Source: Bacilli bacterium (GTDB lineage Bacteria; Bacillota_I; Bacilli_A; RF39; UBA660). From it: DNA of 64,000 nt. The position numbers and the translations under genes are program-made. Under the pieces are notes generated by a model. That model saw only the letters and a program-made list of their open reading frames with translations. It was not told where the DNA came from and made no database searches. The stretch covers positions 1 to 64,000 of the forward strand of contig JAFXYF010000010.1 in NCBI GenBank assembly GCA_017541885.1, in the 5' to 3' direction. Below, one piece after another: positions 52,824 through 63,338 of this stretch. The first letter of the stretch is position 1; each line of letters starts with the position of its first letter.

Positions 52824-53159
52824 ATGGAAGCAAAAGCAGTTGCTAAAGGACTAAGAATTTCTCCAATCAGAGCAAGATTAGTATCTGATATGATTAGAGG
52901 AAAAAATGTTCAAGAAGCATTAACCATATTAAATAATGTTAATAATAAGTCAGCTAGACTTACACTAAAAGTATTAAACTCTGCTATCGCTAACGCTGTT
53001 AATAATAATGGTGCAGATCAAAACACATTATATGTTAAGGAAGCAAGAGTTGATGCTGGTCCTGTTATGAAACGTCACTTTTTTGATTCACGTTCACATA
53101 TAGGACATAAAAATCATAGAACTAGTCACATTAATATCACAGTGGCTACAAAAAACTAA
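52824..53159 (+). CDS. rplV: Large ribosomal subunit protein uL22
   Basis: 111 residues. AKGLRISPIRARLVSDMIRG at the start and the tunnel-lining end SHITVATK as TSHINITVATKN. AGGAGGG start site. Confidence 0.96.
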   Translation: MEAKAVAKGLRISPIRARLVSDMIRGKNVQEALTILNNVNNKSARLTLKVLNSAIANAVNNNGADQNTLYVKEARVDAGPVMKRHFFDSRSHIGHKNHRTSHINITVATKN

Positions 53160-53176
53160 TAAGGAGGTAACGAAGG

Positions 53177-53842
53177 ATGGGACAAAAGGTAAATCCTAAT
53201 GGACTAAGACTTGGTATCAATAAAGACTGGCAAGCAAAATGGTACAGCAATAAAAATGATTTCGCTAAGAACTTAAATAAAGATATTGAAATTCGTAATT
53301 ACTTAGCTAAAACATTAAAGAATGCTGGTATCGCTAAAGTTGAAATTGAAAGAAATGCTAAGAAAACAGAAGTTGTTATCCACACTTCAAAACCAGGTGT
53401 TATGATTGGACACGGTGGAGAAGAAATTGAAAAATTAAAGAAACAACTATCTAGTATTGCTGATGAGAATATTCAAATCTCAATCGTTGATATTAAAAAT
53501 GCAGATTTAAATGCAGATTTAGTTGCTGAGTCAATTGCAAATCAAATCACTAACAGAGCTTCATTCCGTATGGCTCAAAAACGTGCTATTAGAAATGCAA
53601 TGAAAGCAGGAGCTAAAGGAATTAAGACAAGTGTATCTGGACGTTTAGGTGGAGCAGATATGGCTCGTAGCGAAGGTTACACTGAAGGAACTATTCCTCT
53701 ACATACATTAAGAGCAGATGTTGATTATGCAACAGCAGAAGCTGATACAACATTTGGTAAGATTGGTGTAAAGGTATGGATCTATAAAGGAGAAATCCTA
53801 AATAAAAAGAACAAAACAGAAAACACTAAGGGAGGTAATTAA
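53177..53842 (+). CDS. rpsC: Small ribosomal subunit protein uS3
   Basis: 221 residues. [17 protein letters not shown], the KH domain ([21 protein letters not shown]) and the C-terminal [17 protein letters not shown] motif of the mRNA entry site. AAGGAGG start site. Confidence 0.97.
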   Translation: MGQKVNPNGLRLGINKDWQAKWYSNKNDFAKNLNKDIEIRNYLAKTLKNAGIAKVEIERNAKKTEVVIHTSKPGVMIGHGGEEIEKLKKQLSSIADENIQISIVDIKNADLNADLVAESIANQITNRASFRMAQKRAIRNAMKAGAKGIKTSVSGRLGGADMARSEGYTEGTIPLHTLRADVDYATAEADTTFGKIGVKVWIYKGEILNKKNKTENTKGGN

Positions 53843-53844
53843 TT

Positions 53845-54276
53845 ATGTTAATACCGTCAAGAACTAAATATCGTCGTGTTCATAGATTACCTCACGAAGG
53901 TAGATCACGCGGAAACAGAGAATTAAGTTTTGGTGAATATGGACTACAAGCAAAAGAAGGAGCTTGGATTACAGCTAACCAAATCGAAGCAGCACGTATT
54001 GCAATGACTCGTTACATGAAGCGTGGAGGAAGAGTTTGGATTAATATCTTCCCACATATGCCTTTAACTAAAAAACCTATCGGAACTCGTCAAGGTAAAG
54101 GTAAAGGTAATGTTGAAGGATGGGTAGCAGTTGTTAAAGAAGGAAAGATAATGTTCGAAATCGCTGATGTTGATGAAGCAACAGCAAGAGAAGCATTAAG
54201 ACTTGCTTCACACAAACTACCAATCGCAACAAAGTTTGTTAAAAAAGAAGATGGTGGTGAATCAAATGAAGGTTAA
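53845..54276 (+). CDS. rplP: Large ribosomal subunit protein uL16
   Basis: 143 residues. [26 protein letters not shown] and the [12 protein letters not shown] motif next to the peptidyl-transferase centre. The 3' end overlaps the rpmC start. Confidence 0.97.
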   Translation: MLIPSRTKYRRVHRLPHEGRSRGNRELSFGEYGLQAKEGAWITANQIEAARIAMTRYMKRGGRVWINIFPHMPLTKKPIGTRQGKGKGNVEGWVAVVKEGKIMFEIADVDEATAREALRLASHKLPIATKFVKKEDGGESNEG

Positions 54277-54460
54277 AGAGATTAGAGAATTATCAACTGA
54301 AGAGATCAACAAGAAGTTAGTTGAATCTAAACAAGAACTATTCAATTTACGTTTTCAACAAGCAACTGGTACTCTAGAAAAACCTTCTAGAATTAGAGAT
54401 TTAAGACACACCGTTGCAAGAATGAAAACAGTTCTAAAAGAACGTGAAGGAAACGAGTAG
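54266..54460 (+). CDS. rpmC: Large ribosomal subunit protein uL29
   Basis: 64 residues from ATG 54266 with GGTGGTGA upstream inside rplP. The open frame starts earlier (54203), but [18 protein letters not shown] is the standard beginning. [20 protein letters not shown] is the family core. Overlaps rplP by 11 bp. Confidence 0.95.
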   Translation: MKVKEIRELSTEEINKKLVESKQELFNLRFQQATGTLEKPSRIRDLRHTVARMKTVLKEREGNE

Positions 54461-54472
54461 GAGGGAACGTAA

Positions 54473-54733
54473 GTGGAAAAGAAATTAAGTAGAGAGTTAG
54501 TTGGAAAAGTAGTAAATTCAACAAATGATAAAACAATCACTGTATTAGTTGAAACTTATAAAAACCATCCAAAATATCACAAAAGAGTTAAAAGCTCTAA
54601 GAAATATTGTGTACATGATGAAAAGAATATTGCTAAAGTTGGAGATACTGTTCGTATAGTTGAAACTAGACCAATATCAAAAACTAAGCATTTCTATTTA
54701 AAAGAAATCGTAAAAGAAGCAGTTATTATTTAA
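54473..54733 (+). CDS. rpsQ: Small ribosomal subunit protein uS17
   Basis: 86 residues starting at GTG 54473 with GGAGGG upstream. [17 protein letters not shown] and [19 protein letters not shown] are typical. Confidence 0.96.
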   Translation: MEKKLSRELVGKVVNSTNDKTITVLVETYKNHPKYHKRVKSSKKYCVHDEKNIAKVGDTVRIVETRPISKTKHFYLKEIVKEAVII

Positions 54734-54760
54734 CGCTTAGATGAGAAGGAGGAATAATCT

Positions 54761-55129
54761 ATGTTACAACAAGAAAGCCGTATGAAGGTTGCTGACAACT
54801 CTGGTGCACGTGAATTATTAGTAATCCGTGTATTAGGTGGAAGTAAAGTAAAAACAGGTAACATTGGTGATGTAGTAGTTGGAACAGTAAAAAGTGCCAT
54901 TCCTAACTCACCAGTACCAAAAGGAAAAGTTGTAAAAGCAGTTATCGTTCGTAGTCGTCAAGGCGTTCGTCGTGAAGATGGATCATATATTAAGTTCGAT
55001 GACAATGCTTGTGTTATCATTCGTGATGACAAGAGTCCAGTAGGAACTCGTATTTTTGGACCAGTCGCAAGAGAACTTCGTGATAAAGATTACATGAAAA
55101 TTGTTTCTTTAGCAAAAGAAGTACTATAA
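54761..55129 (+). CDS. rplN: Large ribosomal subunit protein uL14
   Basis: 122 residues, standard. [20 protein letters not shown] and [13 protein letters not shown] are diagnostic. AAGGAGG start site. Confidence 0.97.
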   Translation: MLQQESRMKVADNSGARELLVIRVLGGSKVKTGNIGDVVVGTVKSAIPNSPVPKGKVVKAVIVRSRQGVRREDGSYIKFDDNACVIIRDDKSPVGTRIFGPVARELRDKDYMKIVSLAKEVL

Positions 55130-55142
55130 GAGGAGGATAAAT

Positions 55143-55454
55143 ATGAACTTTAAAGTAGGAGATGAAGTTGTAGTTATCACTGGTTCTGACAAAGGAAAAA
55201 CAGGAAAAATCTTAAAGGTTTTAAGAAAAGAAAACAAAGTAGTAGTTGAAGGTGTTAAAATCGTTAAAAAGCATCAAAAACCAACAGGACAAGAAACTGG
55301 TGGAATTATTGATAGAGAAGCACCAATCGCTGCATCAAATGTTATGATTGTTGATCCTAAAACAAAGAAAAGAACTAGAATAGGACATACAACAGATCCA
55401 AAAACAAATAAAAAAATTAGAATCGCTAAAAAATCAAACGAGAAAATTGATTAA
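55143..55454 (+). CDS. rplX: Large ribosomal subunit protein uL24
   Basis: 103 residues. KOW motif [20 protein letters not shown] and the [10 protein letters not shown] segment. Initiates 50S assembly. AGAGGAGG start site. Confidence 0.96.
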   Translation: MNFKVGDEVVVITGSDKGKTGKILKVLRKENKVVVEGVKIVKKHQKPTGQETGGIIDREAPIAASNVMIVDPKTKKRTRIGHTTDPKTNKKIRIAKKSNEKID

Positions 55455-55471
55455 TTGGAAGGAGGGTATTT

Positions 55472-56011
55472 ATGAACCGCCTAAAAGAGAAATACTTAAA
55501 GGAAGTAGTTCCAAGTTTACAAGAAAAATATAATTATAAGTCAATTATGGAAGTTCCAAAACTAGAAAAAATCGTAATTAACATGGGAGTTGGAGATGCA
55601 ACTGGTAATGCTAAATTACTAGAAGCAGCAGTTAATGATTTAACATTAATCGCAGGACAAAAACCAGTAGTTACAAAAGCTAAGAAGTCAATTGCAGGAT
55701 TCAAAGTAAGAGAAGGACAATCAATTGGTTGTAAAGCAACACTAAGAGGAGAAAATATGTATAACTTTATGGATAAGTTAATTACAATCGCTCTTCCAGG
55801 TGTAAGAGATTTCCGTGGAGTTAGTTCTAAAGCATTCGATGGTAGAGGAAACTATACAATGGGAATTAAAGAACAATTAATTTTCCAAGAAATTAATTAT
55901 GATGATGTTGTAAAAGTAAGAGGTATGGATATCGTATTCGTTACAACAGCAAAGACAAACGAAGAAGCATATGACTTATTAAATGGACTTGGAATTCCTT
56001 TTAGAAAGTAA
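55472..56011 (+). CDS. rplE: Large ribosomal subunit protein uL5
   Basis: 179 residues. [35 protein letters not shown] and the tRNA/5S rRNA loop [22 protein letters not shown] start site. Confidence 0.97.
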   Translation: MNRLKEKYLKEVVPSLQEKYNYKSIMEVPKLEKIVINMGVGDATGNAKLLEAAVNDLTLIAGQKPVVTKAKKSIAGFKVREGQSIGCKATLRGENMYNFMDKLITIALPGVRDFRGVSSKAFDGRGNYTMGIKEQLIFQEINYDDVVKVRGMDIVFVTTAKTNEEAYDLLNGLGIPFRK

Positions 56012-56023
56012 TGGAGGAAAATT

Positions 56024-56209
56024 ATGGCAAAGAAAAGTATGATAGTAAAGGCTAATAGACCACAAAAATATAAAGTACGTGAATATACAAGATGTTCTCG
56101 TTGTGGTCGTCCACACGCAGTTATGAGTAAATTCGGAATCTGCCGTATTTGCTTCCGTGAATTAGCTTATAAAGGACAAATACCAGGTGTTAAAAAATCT
56201 AGCTGGTAA
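56024..56209 (+). CDS. rpsN: Small ribosomal subunit protein uS14, zinc-binding type
   Basis: 61 residues, the short C+ form with CSRCGRPH and CRICFRELA zinc pairs and a final PGVKKSSW. This form is the usual operon copy in Bacillota. Confidence 0.97.
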   Translation: MAKKSMIVKANRPQKYKVREYTRCSRCGRPHAVMSKFGICRICFRELAYKGQIPGVKKSSW

Positions 56210-56229
56210 TTGGAAAGGAGGAGTTTATT

Positions 56230-56640
56230 ATGGCAGTAGTATCAGATACAATTGCAGATATGTTAACTAGAATTCGTAATGCAAATCAAATGCGTTATGA
56301 AGAAGTTAGAGTTCCATCTTCTAAAATGAAAAATGAAATCGCAAGAATTTTAAAAGAAGAAGGATTTATTAAAGATTATAAAATCGAAAAAAGTGATGAA
56401 AACGCTGTTCAAGATACAATTGTTATTACATTAAAGTATACTGATAAGAAAGAAAGAGTAATCACTGGATTAAAGAGAATTTCAAAGCCAGGACTTCGCG
56501 TATATGCTAAGAATGATGAAGTTCCTAAAGTATTAAATGGTTTAGGAATTGCAATCATCTCAACATCAAAAGGAATTATGACAGATAAAGAAGCACGTAA
56601 AGAAAATATTGGTGGAGAAGTTTTAGCTTATATTTGGTAA
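56230..56640 (+). CDS. rpsH: Small ribosomal subunit protein uS8
   Basis: 136 residues. [22 protein letters not shown] at the start and [19 protein letters not shown] near the end. A small hairpin CCATC-AGAA-GATGG lies in the 63-bp gap before rplF. AAGGAGG start site. Confidence 0.97.
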   Translation: MAVVSDTIADMLTRIRNANQMRYEEVRVPSSKMKNEIARILKEEGFIKDYKIEKSDENAVQDTIVITLKYTDKKERVITGLKRISKPGLRVYAKNDEVPKVLNGLGIAIISTSKGIMTDKEARKENIGGEVLAYIW

Positions 56641-56703
56641 TTAAGGACAAAAGTTTGAAACCCATCAGAAGATGGTTAATTTAAAGAAATAGGAGGTGTC
56701 ATT

Positions 56704-57234
56704 ATGAGCCGTATAGGAAATAGAATTATTGAAGTTCCTGCAGGTGTTACTGTTGAATGCAATGATAACGTTGTTACAGTAAAAGGACCTAAGGGAGAAT
56801 TAAGTCAACCATTATTAAAAGGTATTTCATTTAAAATGGAAGACGGAAAAGTTTCTTTCGAAAGAGCAAACGAAGAAGTAAAAGCTATGCACGGAACAAT
56901 GAACGCTTTAATTCAAAACATGATCACTGGTGTTACTAAGGGTTATGAAAAAGGATTAGAGATCGTTGGTGTTGGATACCGTTTCAATGTTCAAGGAAAG
57001 AAATTAGTAATCGCTGCTGGATATTCACATCCAGTAAACATTGAAGTTCCAGAAGGAATTACAGTAGAATCAGTAAGTAATACTGAAATTACAGTTAAAG
57101 GAATCGACAAAGTATTAGTTGGTGAATTTGCTGCAAACATTAGAAAAGTAAGACAACCTGAACCATATAAAGGTAAAGGAATTCGTTACAAAGATGAACA
57201 TGTTCGTCGTAAAGAAGGAAAGAAAGCTGCTTAA
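56704..57234 (+). CDS. rplF: Large ribosomal subunit protein uL6
   Basis: 176 residues. MSRIGNRIIEVPAGVTVE and the C-terminal PEPYKGKGIRY signature. AGGAGGTG start site. Confidence 0.97.
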   Translation: MSRIGNRIIEVPAGVTVECNDNVVTVKGPKGELSQPLLKGISFKMEDGKVSFERANEEVKAMHGTMNALIQNMITGVTKGYEKGLEIVGVGYRFNVQGKKLVIAAGYSHPVNIEVPEGITVESVSNTEITVKGIDKVLVGEFAANIRKVRQPEPYKGKGIRYKDEHVRRKEGKKAA

Positions 57235-57257
57235 TAAGTAGGAAGGGAGAATAAATT

Positions 57258-57620
57258 ATGATAAAAAAAGAATCTCGTAATAGTATGCGTGTTGCTCGTC
57301 ATGAAAGAGTTCGTAAAACTTTAATGGGAACAAGCGCAGTACCAAGATTATGTGTATTCCGTTCTAATACAGGAATTTATGCACAAATCATTGATGATGA
57401 AACTAGAACTACTCTTGTATCTGCTTCCTCTTTAGATAAAGATTTAAAAATCAAAAATGGAAGTAATGTAGAAGCAGCTAAAGTTGTTGGTGAGTCAATT
57501 GCTAAAAAAGCAAAAGCTGCTAAAATAACAAAAGTAGTATTTGATAGAGGTGGATATCTTTATCATGGACGTGTTGCTGCATTAGCAGACGCTGCACGTG
57601 AAAACGGATTAGAATTCTAA
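57258..57620 (+). CDS. rplR: Large ribosomal subunit protein uL18
   Basis: 120 residues. [20 protein letters not shown] and [20 protein letters not shown]; binds 5S rRNA with L5. Confidence 0.96.
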   Translation: MIKKESRNSMRVARHERVRKTLMGTSAVPRLCVFRSNTGIYAQIIDDETRTTLVSASSLDKDLKIKNGSNVEAAKVVGESIAKKAKAAKITKVVFDRGGYLYHGRVAALADAARENGLEF

Positions 57621-57632
57621 TAGGAGGGTAAT

Positions 57633-58142
57633 ATGCAAAAAAGAACGCAAGACTCTAGAGAAAAACAATTTGAAGAATTAGTAATTGATGTTAAAAGCGT
57701 TGTTAAAGTTAACAAAGGTGGACGTCAAAGAAGATATTCTGCAACAGTTGTTATTGGAGATCGTAAAGGAAAAGTTGGATTAGGTATCGGAAAAGCAAAT
57801 GAAGTACCTGATGCAATCAAAAAAGCACTTCAAGATGCACAAAAGAATATTATCACAGTCCCTCTAATGGATGGAAGAACAGTTGCTCATGATGCAATTG
57901 GTACAGCTGGAGCTGCTAGAGTAATAATTAAACCTGCTGCTGCAGGTACTGGAATTATTGCCGGTGGATCAGTTCGTGCTATTCTTGACTTAGCAGGAAT
58001 TCGTGATGTTAGCTCAAAATCACTAGGAGCTAGAACTAAATTAAATATGGCAAGAGCTGCTATGAATGCCTTAAAGTCTATGAAGACTCCAGAGGAAGTA
58101 GCTGCACTTCGCGGTAAAACAGTAGAGGAGATATTAGGATAA
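57633..58142 (+). CDS. rpsE: Small ribosomal subunit protein uS5
   Basis: 169 residues. [20 protein letters not shown], the decoding-fidelity loop, and [16 protein letters not shown]. Its stop overlaps the rplO start; the gene for L30 (rpmD), which normally sits between them, is absent. Confidence 0.97.
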   Translation: MQKRTQDSREKQFEELVIDVKSVVKVNKGGRQRRYSATVVIGDRKGKVGLGIGKANEVPDAIKKALQDAQKNIITVPLMDGRTVAHDAIGTAGAARVIIKPAAAGTGIIAGGSVRAILDLAGIRDVSSKSLGARTKLNMARAAMNALKSMKTPEEVAALRGKTVEEILG

Positions 58143-58585
58143 TGAAATTAAATGAATTACAAAGAAATATCGGTGCTACTCATGCTAAAAAGCGTGTAGG
58201 TCGTGGACCAGGTAGTGGTCTTGGTAAAACATGTGGTCGCGGTCAAAAAGGTCAAAAAGCACGTAGTGGTGCTAGTATCAATCCAGTATTTGAAGGTGGA
58301 CAATTACCACTATATAGAAGAATTCCAAAAAGAGGATTCAAGAATGCTAGATTTAAAACAGTATATGGAGTTATTAACTTAGCAGATTTAAATAAATTTG
58401 AAGATGGTACAGTTGTAACACCAGCATTATTAAAAGATACTGGTTTAGTTAAAAAACAATATGAGGGTATAAAAGTACTAGGAAATGGTAAGTTAGAAAA
58501 GAAATTAACTATTCAAGCTAACAAATTTTCTGAAAGTGCTTTAGAAAAGATTAAAGAGGCAGGAAGTAAAGCTGAGGTGATCTAA
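58142..58585 (+). CDS. rplO: Large ribosomal subunit protein uL15
   Basis: 147 residues. [20 protein letters not shown] and [19 protein letters not shown] are diagnostic. No separate ribosome binding site beyond the rpsE end (GAGGAGATATTAGG). Confidence 0.96.
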   Translation: MKLNELQRNIGATHAKKRVGRGPGSGLGKTCGRGQKGQKARSGASINPVFEGGQLPLYRRIPKRGFKNARFKTVYGVINLADLNKFEDGTVVTPALLKDTGLVKKQYEGIKVLGNGKLEKKLTIQANKFSESALEKIKEAGSKAEVI

Positions 58586-58586
58586 G

Positions 58587-59861
58587 ATGTTTAAAGCTAT
58601 GAAGGAATTATTTACTTCAGGAAATAAAGACTTACGTCACAGAATTTATTTTACTTTGGCAGCTTTAGCAATCTTTATTTTAGGAATTAATATAAGAGTT
58701 CCTGGAACTGAAGATTTAACAAAAGACTTAGGATTCTTAGAGTTAATTAATACCTTAGGTGGTGGAGCATTAAAGAACTTCTCAATCTTTGCATTAGGAG
58801 TTATGCCATACATCACAGCATCAATCATTATGCAATTATTACAAATGGATATCTTACCTTATTTCTCTGAATTAAGAAAGCAAGGACATACAGGTAGACA
58901 AAAGATAAATCAAATTACTAGATACTTAGGTATTGCATTTGCATTTATCGAAGGATACTTCTTTGCATTCGCATTCATTGGTAAGACTAGTAACCCAATG
59001 CAATATCTATATATTGCAACTGTATTAACAGCAGGAACTGCATTGTTATTATGGATGGGTGATCAAATTACTCAAAAAGGATTAGGAAATGGTATCAGTT
59101 TAATAATCATGGCTGGTATTGTTGCTACATTACCACAAATGTTTATAACAGCATTTAATGATTTAATATTAGATAATGCTGCTACAACACAAACATTAGC
59201 TTTAGGTATTATTCAATTCATTCTATTTATTATCGTATATTTCGGTATTGTAATAGGAATGATATTTGTACAAGAATCAGAGAGAAGAATTCCAATTCAA
59301 TATGCCAATAAATCAACAAGTGCATATGGAGCTTCTCAAAGTTTTATGCCAATAAAAATTAACACTGCAGGAGTTATCCCAGTAATCTTTGCATCAAGTT
59401 TATTATCAATTCCAAGTTTACTTGCACAATTTATTAAAAATGATGCATTCTCAAAGATTGTTGGAAAGTATTTAACATATACAACTCCGGTAGGATTTAT
59501 CTTATATGTAGTATTCATCTTCTTCTTTGCATACTTCTATACATTCATCCAATTAAAACCAGATGAATTTGCAAAGAACCTACAAGATAATGGAGGATAT
59601 ATTCCAGGAATTAGACCTGGAGATGAAACTAAAACTTATGTAACTAGAATATTATCTAGATTAACAGTTTTAGGAGCTGCCTTCTTATCAATCATTGCAG
59701 GATTACCAATACTATTCCAAAAATTTACAAGCCTACCAACCAGTGTAACTATTGGGGGTACAGGATTGTTAATCGTAGTTGGTGTTGCACTAGAAACTTA
59801 TAAACAACTAGAAGGAAGTATACTAACTAGAAGTTATAAGAGAGGATATAGTAGAAGATAA
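58587..59861 (+). CDS. secY: Protein translocase subunit SecY
   Basis: 424 residues with ten membrane segments. GVMPYITASIIMQLL in TM2, QKGLGNGISLIIMAGIV, YANKSTSAYGASQSFMPIKINTAGVIPVIFASSLL and a final ETYKQLEGSILTRSYKRGYS. Channel of the general secretion pathway in the cytoplasmic membrane. Confidence 0.97.
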   Translation: MFKAMKELFTSGNKDLRHRIYFTLAALAIFILGINIRVPGTEDLTKDLGFLELINTLGGGALKNFSIFALGVMPYITASIIMQLLQMDILPYFSELRKQGHTGRQKINQITRYLGIAFAFIEGYFFAFAFIGKTSNPMQYLYIATVLTAGTALLLWMGDQITQKGLGNGISLIIMAGIVATLPQMFITAFNDLILDNAATTQTLALGIIQFILFIIVYFGIVIGMIFVQESERRIPIQYANKSTSAYGASQSFMPIKINTAGVIPVIFASSLLSIPSLLAQFIKNDAFSKIVGKYLTYTTPVGFILYVVFIFFFAYFYTFIQLKPDEFAKNLQDNGGYIPGIRPGDETKTYVTRILSRLTVLGAAFLSIIAGLPILFQKFTSLPTSVTIGGTGLLIVVGVALETYKQLEGSILTRSYKRGYSRR

Positions 59862-60511
59862 TGAAGAATATAATGTTTATAGCCCCACCTGCTGCAGGTA
59901 AGGGTACACAAGCAGAGCTTGTAGTAGAAAAGTATCATATACCACACATCTCAACTGGAGATATCTTAAGAGAAATCTCAAAAGAAGATAGTGAGATAGG
60001 TGAATATGTAAGAGAAACCTTAGCAAGTGGACAATTAGTAAAAGATGAAATTACATATCAATTAATTGAAGATAGATTAGCTAAAGAAGATTGTAAGAAT
60101 GGTTATATTATCGATGGTTTTCCAAGAAATATAGATCAAGCTTATAAATATGATGAAATCTTAAAAAGATTAGGCTATGACATCGGTAATGTAATTTACT
60201 TAAATATTGATAAAAAAACATTAGAAAAAAGAATTACAGGAAGAAGATTATGTGAGAATTGTAATGCGATCTATAATATAAATGATCCAAAACAAACTCC
60301 AAAAGAAGAATCAGTATGTGATGTTTGTGGTGGTAAGTTATATCAAAGAACTGATGATAATTTGGAATCATTCCAAACAAGATATCAAACTTATGAAGAA
60401 AAAACTTCACCAATCATTGAACATTACAAAGAAATGAATGTTTTAAGAGAAATCAATGGTGATGACACTATTGAAAACATCTTTAAACAAATAGAAGAAA
60501 TAATAAAATAA
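59861..60511 (+). CDS. adk: Adenylate kinase
   Basis: 216 residues. The P-loop reads APPAAGKGTQ, a slight variant of GPPGAGKGTQ. STGDILRE, GFPRNIDQA and a zinc-binding LID with CENCN and CDVCGG are present. Interconverts ATP + AMP and 2 ADP. One-base overlap with secY. The usual next gene map is missing. Confidence 0.96.
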   Translation: MKNIMFIAPPAAGKGTQAELVVEKYHIPHISTGDILREISKEDSEIGEYVRETLASGQLVKDEITYQLIEDRLAKEDCKNGYIIDGFPRNIDQAYKYDEILKRLGYDIGNVIYLNIDKKTLEKRITGRRLCENCNAIYNINDPKQTPKEESVCDVCGGKLYQRTDDNLESFQTRYQTYEEKTSPIIEHYKEMNVLREINGDDTIENIFKQIEEIIK

Positions 60512-60536
60512 TGTATCAAAATCAGTATCTATTAAT

Positions 60537-60604
60537 AAGAAGGTACGTGATGTACCTTCTTGCAAGATACGACTCCATCGCTCTATAGGTGTAACTGCCG
60601 ATGG
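60537..60604 (+). promoter_or_regulatory. Structured region upstream of infA
   Basis: A perfect 10-bp hairpin AAGAAGGTAC/GTACCTTCTT with loop GTGAT (60537-60561) and a second stem CCATCG/CGATGG (60575-60604). No T run follows, so it is not an intrinsic terminator. This is the only notable structure in the 125-bp gap where map would be expected; it may be a leader or processing site. Confidence 0.4.
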
Positions 60605-60636
60605 ATTGGAATATTGATTGACAGGAGAGTGAAAAG

Positions 60637-60852
60637 ATGGCTAAAGAAGATACAATTGAAATTGAAGGTAAAGTTCTTGAAATTATTCCAGGAGGCAAAT
60701 TCAAAGTTCAATTGGAAAATGGACACATTGTGGAAGCTCACGTTTCTGGTAAAATTCGAATGAACTATATTCGTATTTTAGCAGGAGATACCGTAATGAT
60801 AGAACTATCGCCTTATGACTTAACACGTGGGCGTATTACTTATAGAAAATAA
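60637..60852 (+). CDS. infA: Translation initiation factor IF-1
   Basis: 71 residues, standard. [35 protein letters not shown] and RGRITYRK. Binds the 30S A site. AGGAGAG start site. Confidence 0.97.
   Translation: MAKEDTIEIEGKVLEIIPGGKFKVQLENGHIVEAHVSGKIRMNYIRILAGDTVMIELSPYDLTRGRITYRK
60827..60852 (+). repeat. 26-bp direct repeat, copy 1 (3' end of infA)
   Basis: The last codons and stop of infA, beginning GTGGGCGTATTAC; repeated exactly at 60874-60899. Confidence 0.9.
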
Positions 60853-60873
60853 GTTTAAGACCTACAGTGACTT

Positions 60874-60899
60874 GTGGGCGTATTACTTATAGAAAATAA
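60874..60899 (+). repeat. 26-bp direct repeat, copy 2 (between infA and rpmJ)
   Basis: Exact copy of 60827-60852 after a 21-bp spacer. It is outside any gene and looks like a fossil of a small tandem duplication. Confidence 0.9.
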
Positions 60900-60941
60900 T
60901 AAGTAATAAGAATACCTATCATGAATAATAGGAGGGAAATT

Positions 60942-61055
60942 ATGAAAGTAAAAGCATCTGTTAAACCAATCTGCGAAAAATGCAAGGTTGTAAAACGTAA
61001 AGGAAAAGTAAGAATTATTTGTGAAAATCCAAAACACAAACAAGTTCAAGGATAA
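60942..61055 (+). CDS. rpmJ: Large ribosomal subunit protein bL36
   Basis: 37 residues, the short zinc-ribbon form: [18 protein letters not shown], then [13 protein letters not shown]. It has C-x2-C plus a later Cys and His. GGAGGG start site. Confidence 0.97.
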   Translation: MKVKASVKPICEKCKVVKRKGKVRIICENPKHKQVQG

Positions 61056-61071
61056 TAGGAGGTGTACTTGA

Positions 61072-61440
61072 ATGGCACGTATTAAAGGTGTAGACATTCC
61101 AAATGACAAGCATATCTGTATATCATTAACTTACATTTATGGTATTGGAAGAAGTCTAGGAAAACAAATTTGTGAAGCAGTTGGAATTGATCCAACTACT
61201 AAAACAGCTGATGTATCACAAGACGATTTAGTTAAACTTCGTGATGAAATCAACAAGCATTTAACTGAAGGAGACTTACGTCGTGAAGTTAATATGAACA
61301 TCAAGACTAAGATGGAAATTAATTCATATCAAGGAAGTCGTCATAAAAAAGGATTACCTGTAAGAGGACAAAGAACTAATCGTAATGCTCGTACTCGTAA
61401 GGGTAAAGGAAAGACTGTAGCAAATAAGAAGAAAGTTTAG
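61072..61440 (+). CDS. rpsM: Small ribosomal subunit protein uS13
   Basis: 122 residues. [20 protein letters not shown] and [20 protein letters not shown] are diagnostic. AGGAGGTG start site. Confidence 0.97.
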   Translation: MARIKGVDIPNDKHICISLTYIYGIGRSLGKQICEAVGIDPTTKTADVSQDDLVKLRDEINKHLTEGDLRREVNMNIKTKMEINSYQGSRHKKGLPVRGQRTNRNARTRKGKGKTVANKKKV

Positions 61441-61458
61441 TAAAAGGAGGTAAGACTT

Positions 61459-61842
61459 ATGGCTTATAAAACAAGAAAGAAAAAAGTTAAGAAGAATGTT
61501 CCAGAAGGAATCGCTCATGTTCATTCAACTTTTAACAATACCATCACAACTATTACTGATAAAGATGGAAATGTTATAAGCTGGGCATCATCTGGTGCAA
61601 TCGGATTTAAAGGAAGTAAGAAATCTACTCCATTCGCTGCTGGTATGGCTGCTGAAGCCGCTGGTAAAGCTGCATTCGATATGGGAATGCGTAAAGTAGA
61701 AGTTCGTGTTAAGGGGTTAGGACCAGGACGTGAAACTGCAATACGTTCATTACAAACTGCAGGACTAGAAGTAACAGCAATCGCTGATGTTACTCCAATT
61801 CCACATAATGGATGTCGTCCACCAAAACGTCCAAGAGGATAA
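61459..61842 (+). CDS. rpsK: Small ribosomal subunit protein uS11
   Basis: 127 residues. [34 protein letters not shown] and [23 protein letters not shown] start site. Confidence 0.97.
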   Translation: MAYKTRKKKVKKNVPEGIAHVHSTFNNTITTITDKDGNVISWASSGAIGFKGSKKSTPFAAGMAAEAAGKAAFDMGMRKVEVRVKGLGPGRETAIRSLQTAGLEVTAIADVTPIPHNGCRPPKRPRG

Positions 61843-61908
61843 TCTGGAAAGCAATTATTGAGGATATAAAAAAGGTTTGTTTTTAAAAAGTAAAGGGAGG
61901 TTAGTTTC

Positions 61909-62859
61909 ATGTTACAATTTGAAAAACCAATTTATAAAATCACTGATTCTATAGAAAATAATTTCTACGGAAGATTTGAACTAGAACCATTAGAAAGAGG
62001 ATTTGGTACTACAATCGGAAATGCATTAAGAAGAGTAATGTTATCATCATTACCTGGAAGTGCAATTAGTAGTGTTAAAATCGACGGAGTACTTCATGAG
62101 TTCCAAACAATCGACGGAGTTTATGAAGACGTAACTACTATCATTTTAAATTTAAAAGGAATAGTATTCAAAAATCATTCAAATGAGGCAAAAGTTGTAC
62201 GTATTAATACTACAAAAGAAGGAGAAGTAACTGCTGCTGATATTGAGCATGATGCAGATATTGAAGTAATCAATCAAGATAAAGTTATTTGTACTTTATC
62301 AAAAGGTGCTTCATTAAATATGGAAATGACTGTTACAAACGGTCGTGGATATGTTAGAAGTGAAGACAACAAGAGAATCCATGATATTAAGAAAGTTGGA
62401 GAAATCGCTGTTGATTCATTATATTCTCCTATTGAAAGAGTTTCATATGAAGTAGGAAACGCTCGTGTAGGACAAGATGAAAGTTATGATAAATTAATTA
62501 TGGATGTTTGGACAAACGGTTCAATCAAACCAGAAGAAGCAATCGCTTTAGCTAGTCGTATCTTAATTGAACACTTAGAAATCGTTACTGATTTATCAGC
62601 AATCGCTGATGTAAGTGGAATGATGATTGAGAAGACTGAAGATCCAAAAGTTAAAGCTTTAGAAACTTCAATCGAAGATTTAGACTTCTCTGTAAGAGCA
62701 TATAACTGCTTAAAGAGAGCTGGTATTCATACCTTACAAGATCTTGTAAATAAGAGTGAATCAGATATGATGAAAATTCGTAATTTAGGTAAAAAATCTC
62801 TAAAAGAAGTTTTAGACAAAATTAGAGATATGGGCTTAGTATTACGTGACGAAGACTAA
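61909..62859 (+). CDS. rpoA: DNA-directed RNA polymerase alpha subunit
   Basis: 316 residues, both domains present. N-terminal assembly domain (FGTTIGNALRRVMLSSLPG) and C-terminal domain (ISDLDFSVRAYNCLKRAGI as EDLDFSVRAYNCLKRAGI, IRNLGKKSLKEVLDKI) for UP-element and activator contact. GGGAGG start site after a 66-bp gap in which rpsD, found here in some bacteria, is absent. Confidence 0.97.
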   Translation: MLQFEKPIYKITDSIENNFYGRFELEPLERGFGTTIGNALRRVMLSSLPGSAISSVKIDGVLHEFQTIDGVYEDVTTIILNLKGIVFKNHSNEAKVVRINTTKEGEVTAADIEHDADIEVINQDKVICTLSKGASLNMEMTVTNGRGYVRSEDNKRIHDIKKVGEIAVDSLYSPIERVSYEVGNARVGQDESYDKLIMDVWTNGSIKPEEAIALASRILIEHLEIVTDLSAIADVSGMMIEKTEDPKVKALETSIEDLDFSVRAYNCLKRAGIHTLQDLVNKSESDMMKIRNLGKKSLKEVLDKIRDMGLVLRDED

Positions 62860-62876
62860 GATAAGGAGGAATAACT

Positions 62877-63305
62877 ATGGCATATAGAAAATTAGGTGTT
62901 GATAATAAACACAGAAGAAGTATGCTTGCGACTTTAACAAAACAAGTAATTATGAGTGAATCAATCACTACTACTGAAACTAGAGCTAAAGAAGCTCGTA
63001 AGTTCGTTGAAAAAATGGTTACTTATGGTAAAAAGGGTGATTTAGTTTCACGTCGTAAAGCATTAGCTTTCTTACACAATGATACAGAAGTTGTTAATAA
63101 AGTATTTGACGACTTAGCTAAACGTTACGAAAAACGTAATGGTGGTTATACTCAAATTTTAAAATTATCTGAGCGTCGTGGAGATGATGCTTTAATGGTA
63201 ATCTTAAAATTAGTAGATGAAGCAAAACCAGAAGTAAAAGCAACTAAGAAAGAGACTAAAAAAGAAACAAAAAAAGAAGAAAAAGTGGAAAAAGAAGCTG
63301 AATAA
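62877..63305 (+). CDS. rplQ: Large ribosomal subunit protein bL17 with charged tail
   Basis: 142 residues. [20 protein letters not shown] and the MVILKLVDE end of the usual core (about 120 residues), followed by a Lys/Glu/Thr repeat tail ([16 protein letters not shown]). Last gene of the operon, before a terminator. Confidence 0.96.
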   Translation: MAYRKLGVDNKHRRSMLATLTKQVIMSESITTTETRAKEARKFVEKMVTYGKKGDLVSRRKALAFLHNDTEVVNKVFDDLAKRYEKRNGGYTQILKLSERRGDDALMVILKLVDEAKPEVKATKKETKKETKKEEKVEKEAE

Positions 63306-63310
63306 TGAAG

Positions 63311-63338
63311 AAAACAAGTAGGAATACTTGTTTTTTTT
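63311..63338 (+). terminator. Terminator of the ribosomal protein operon
   Basis: Stem AAAACAAGTA/TACTTGTTTT with loop GGAA and an eight-T run. Confidence 0.9.
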
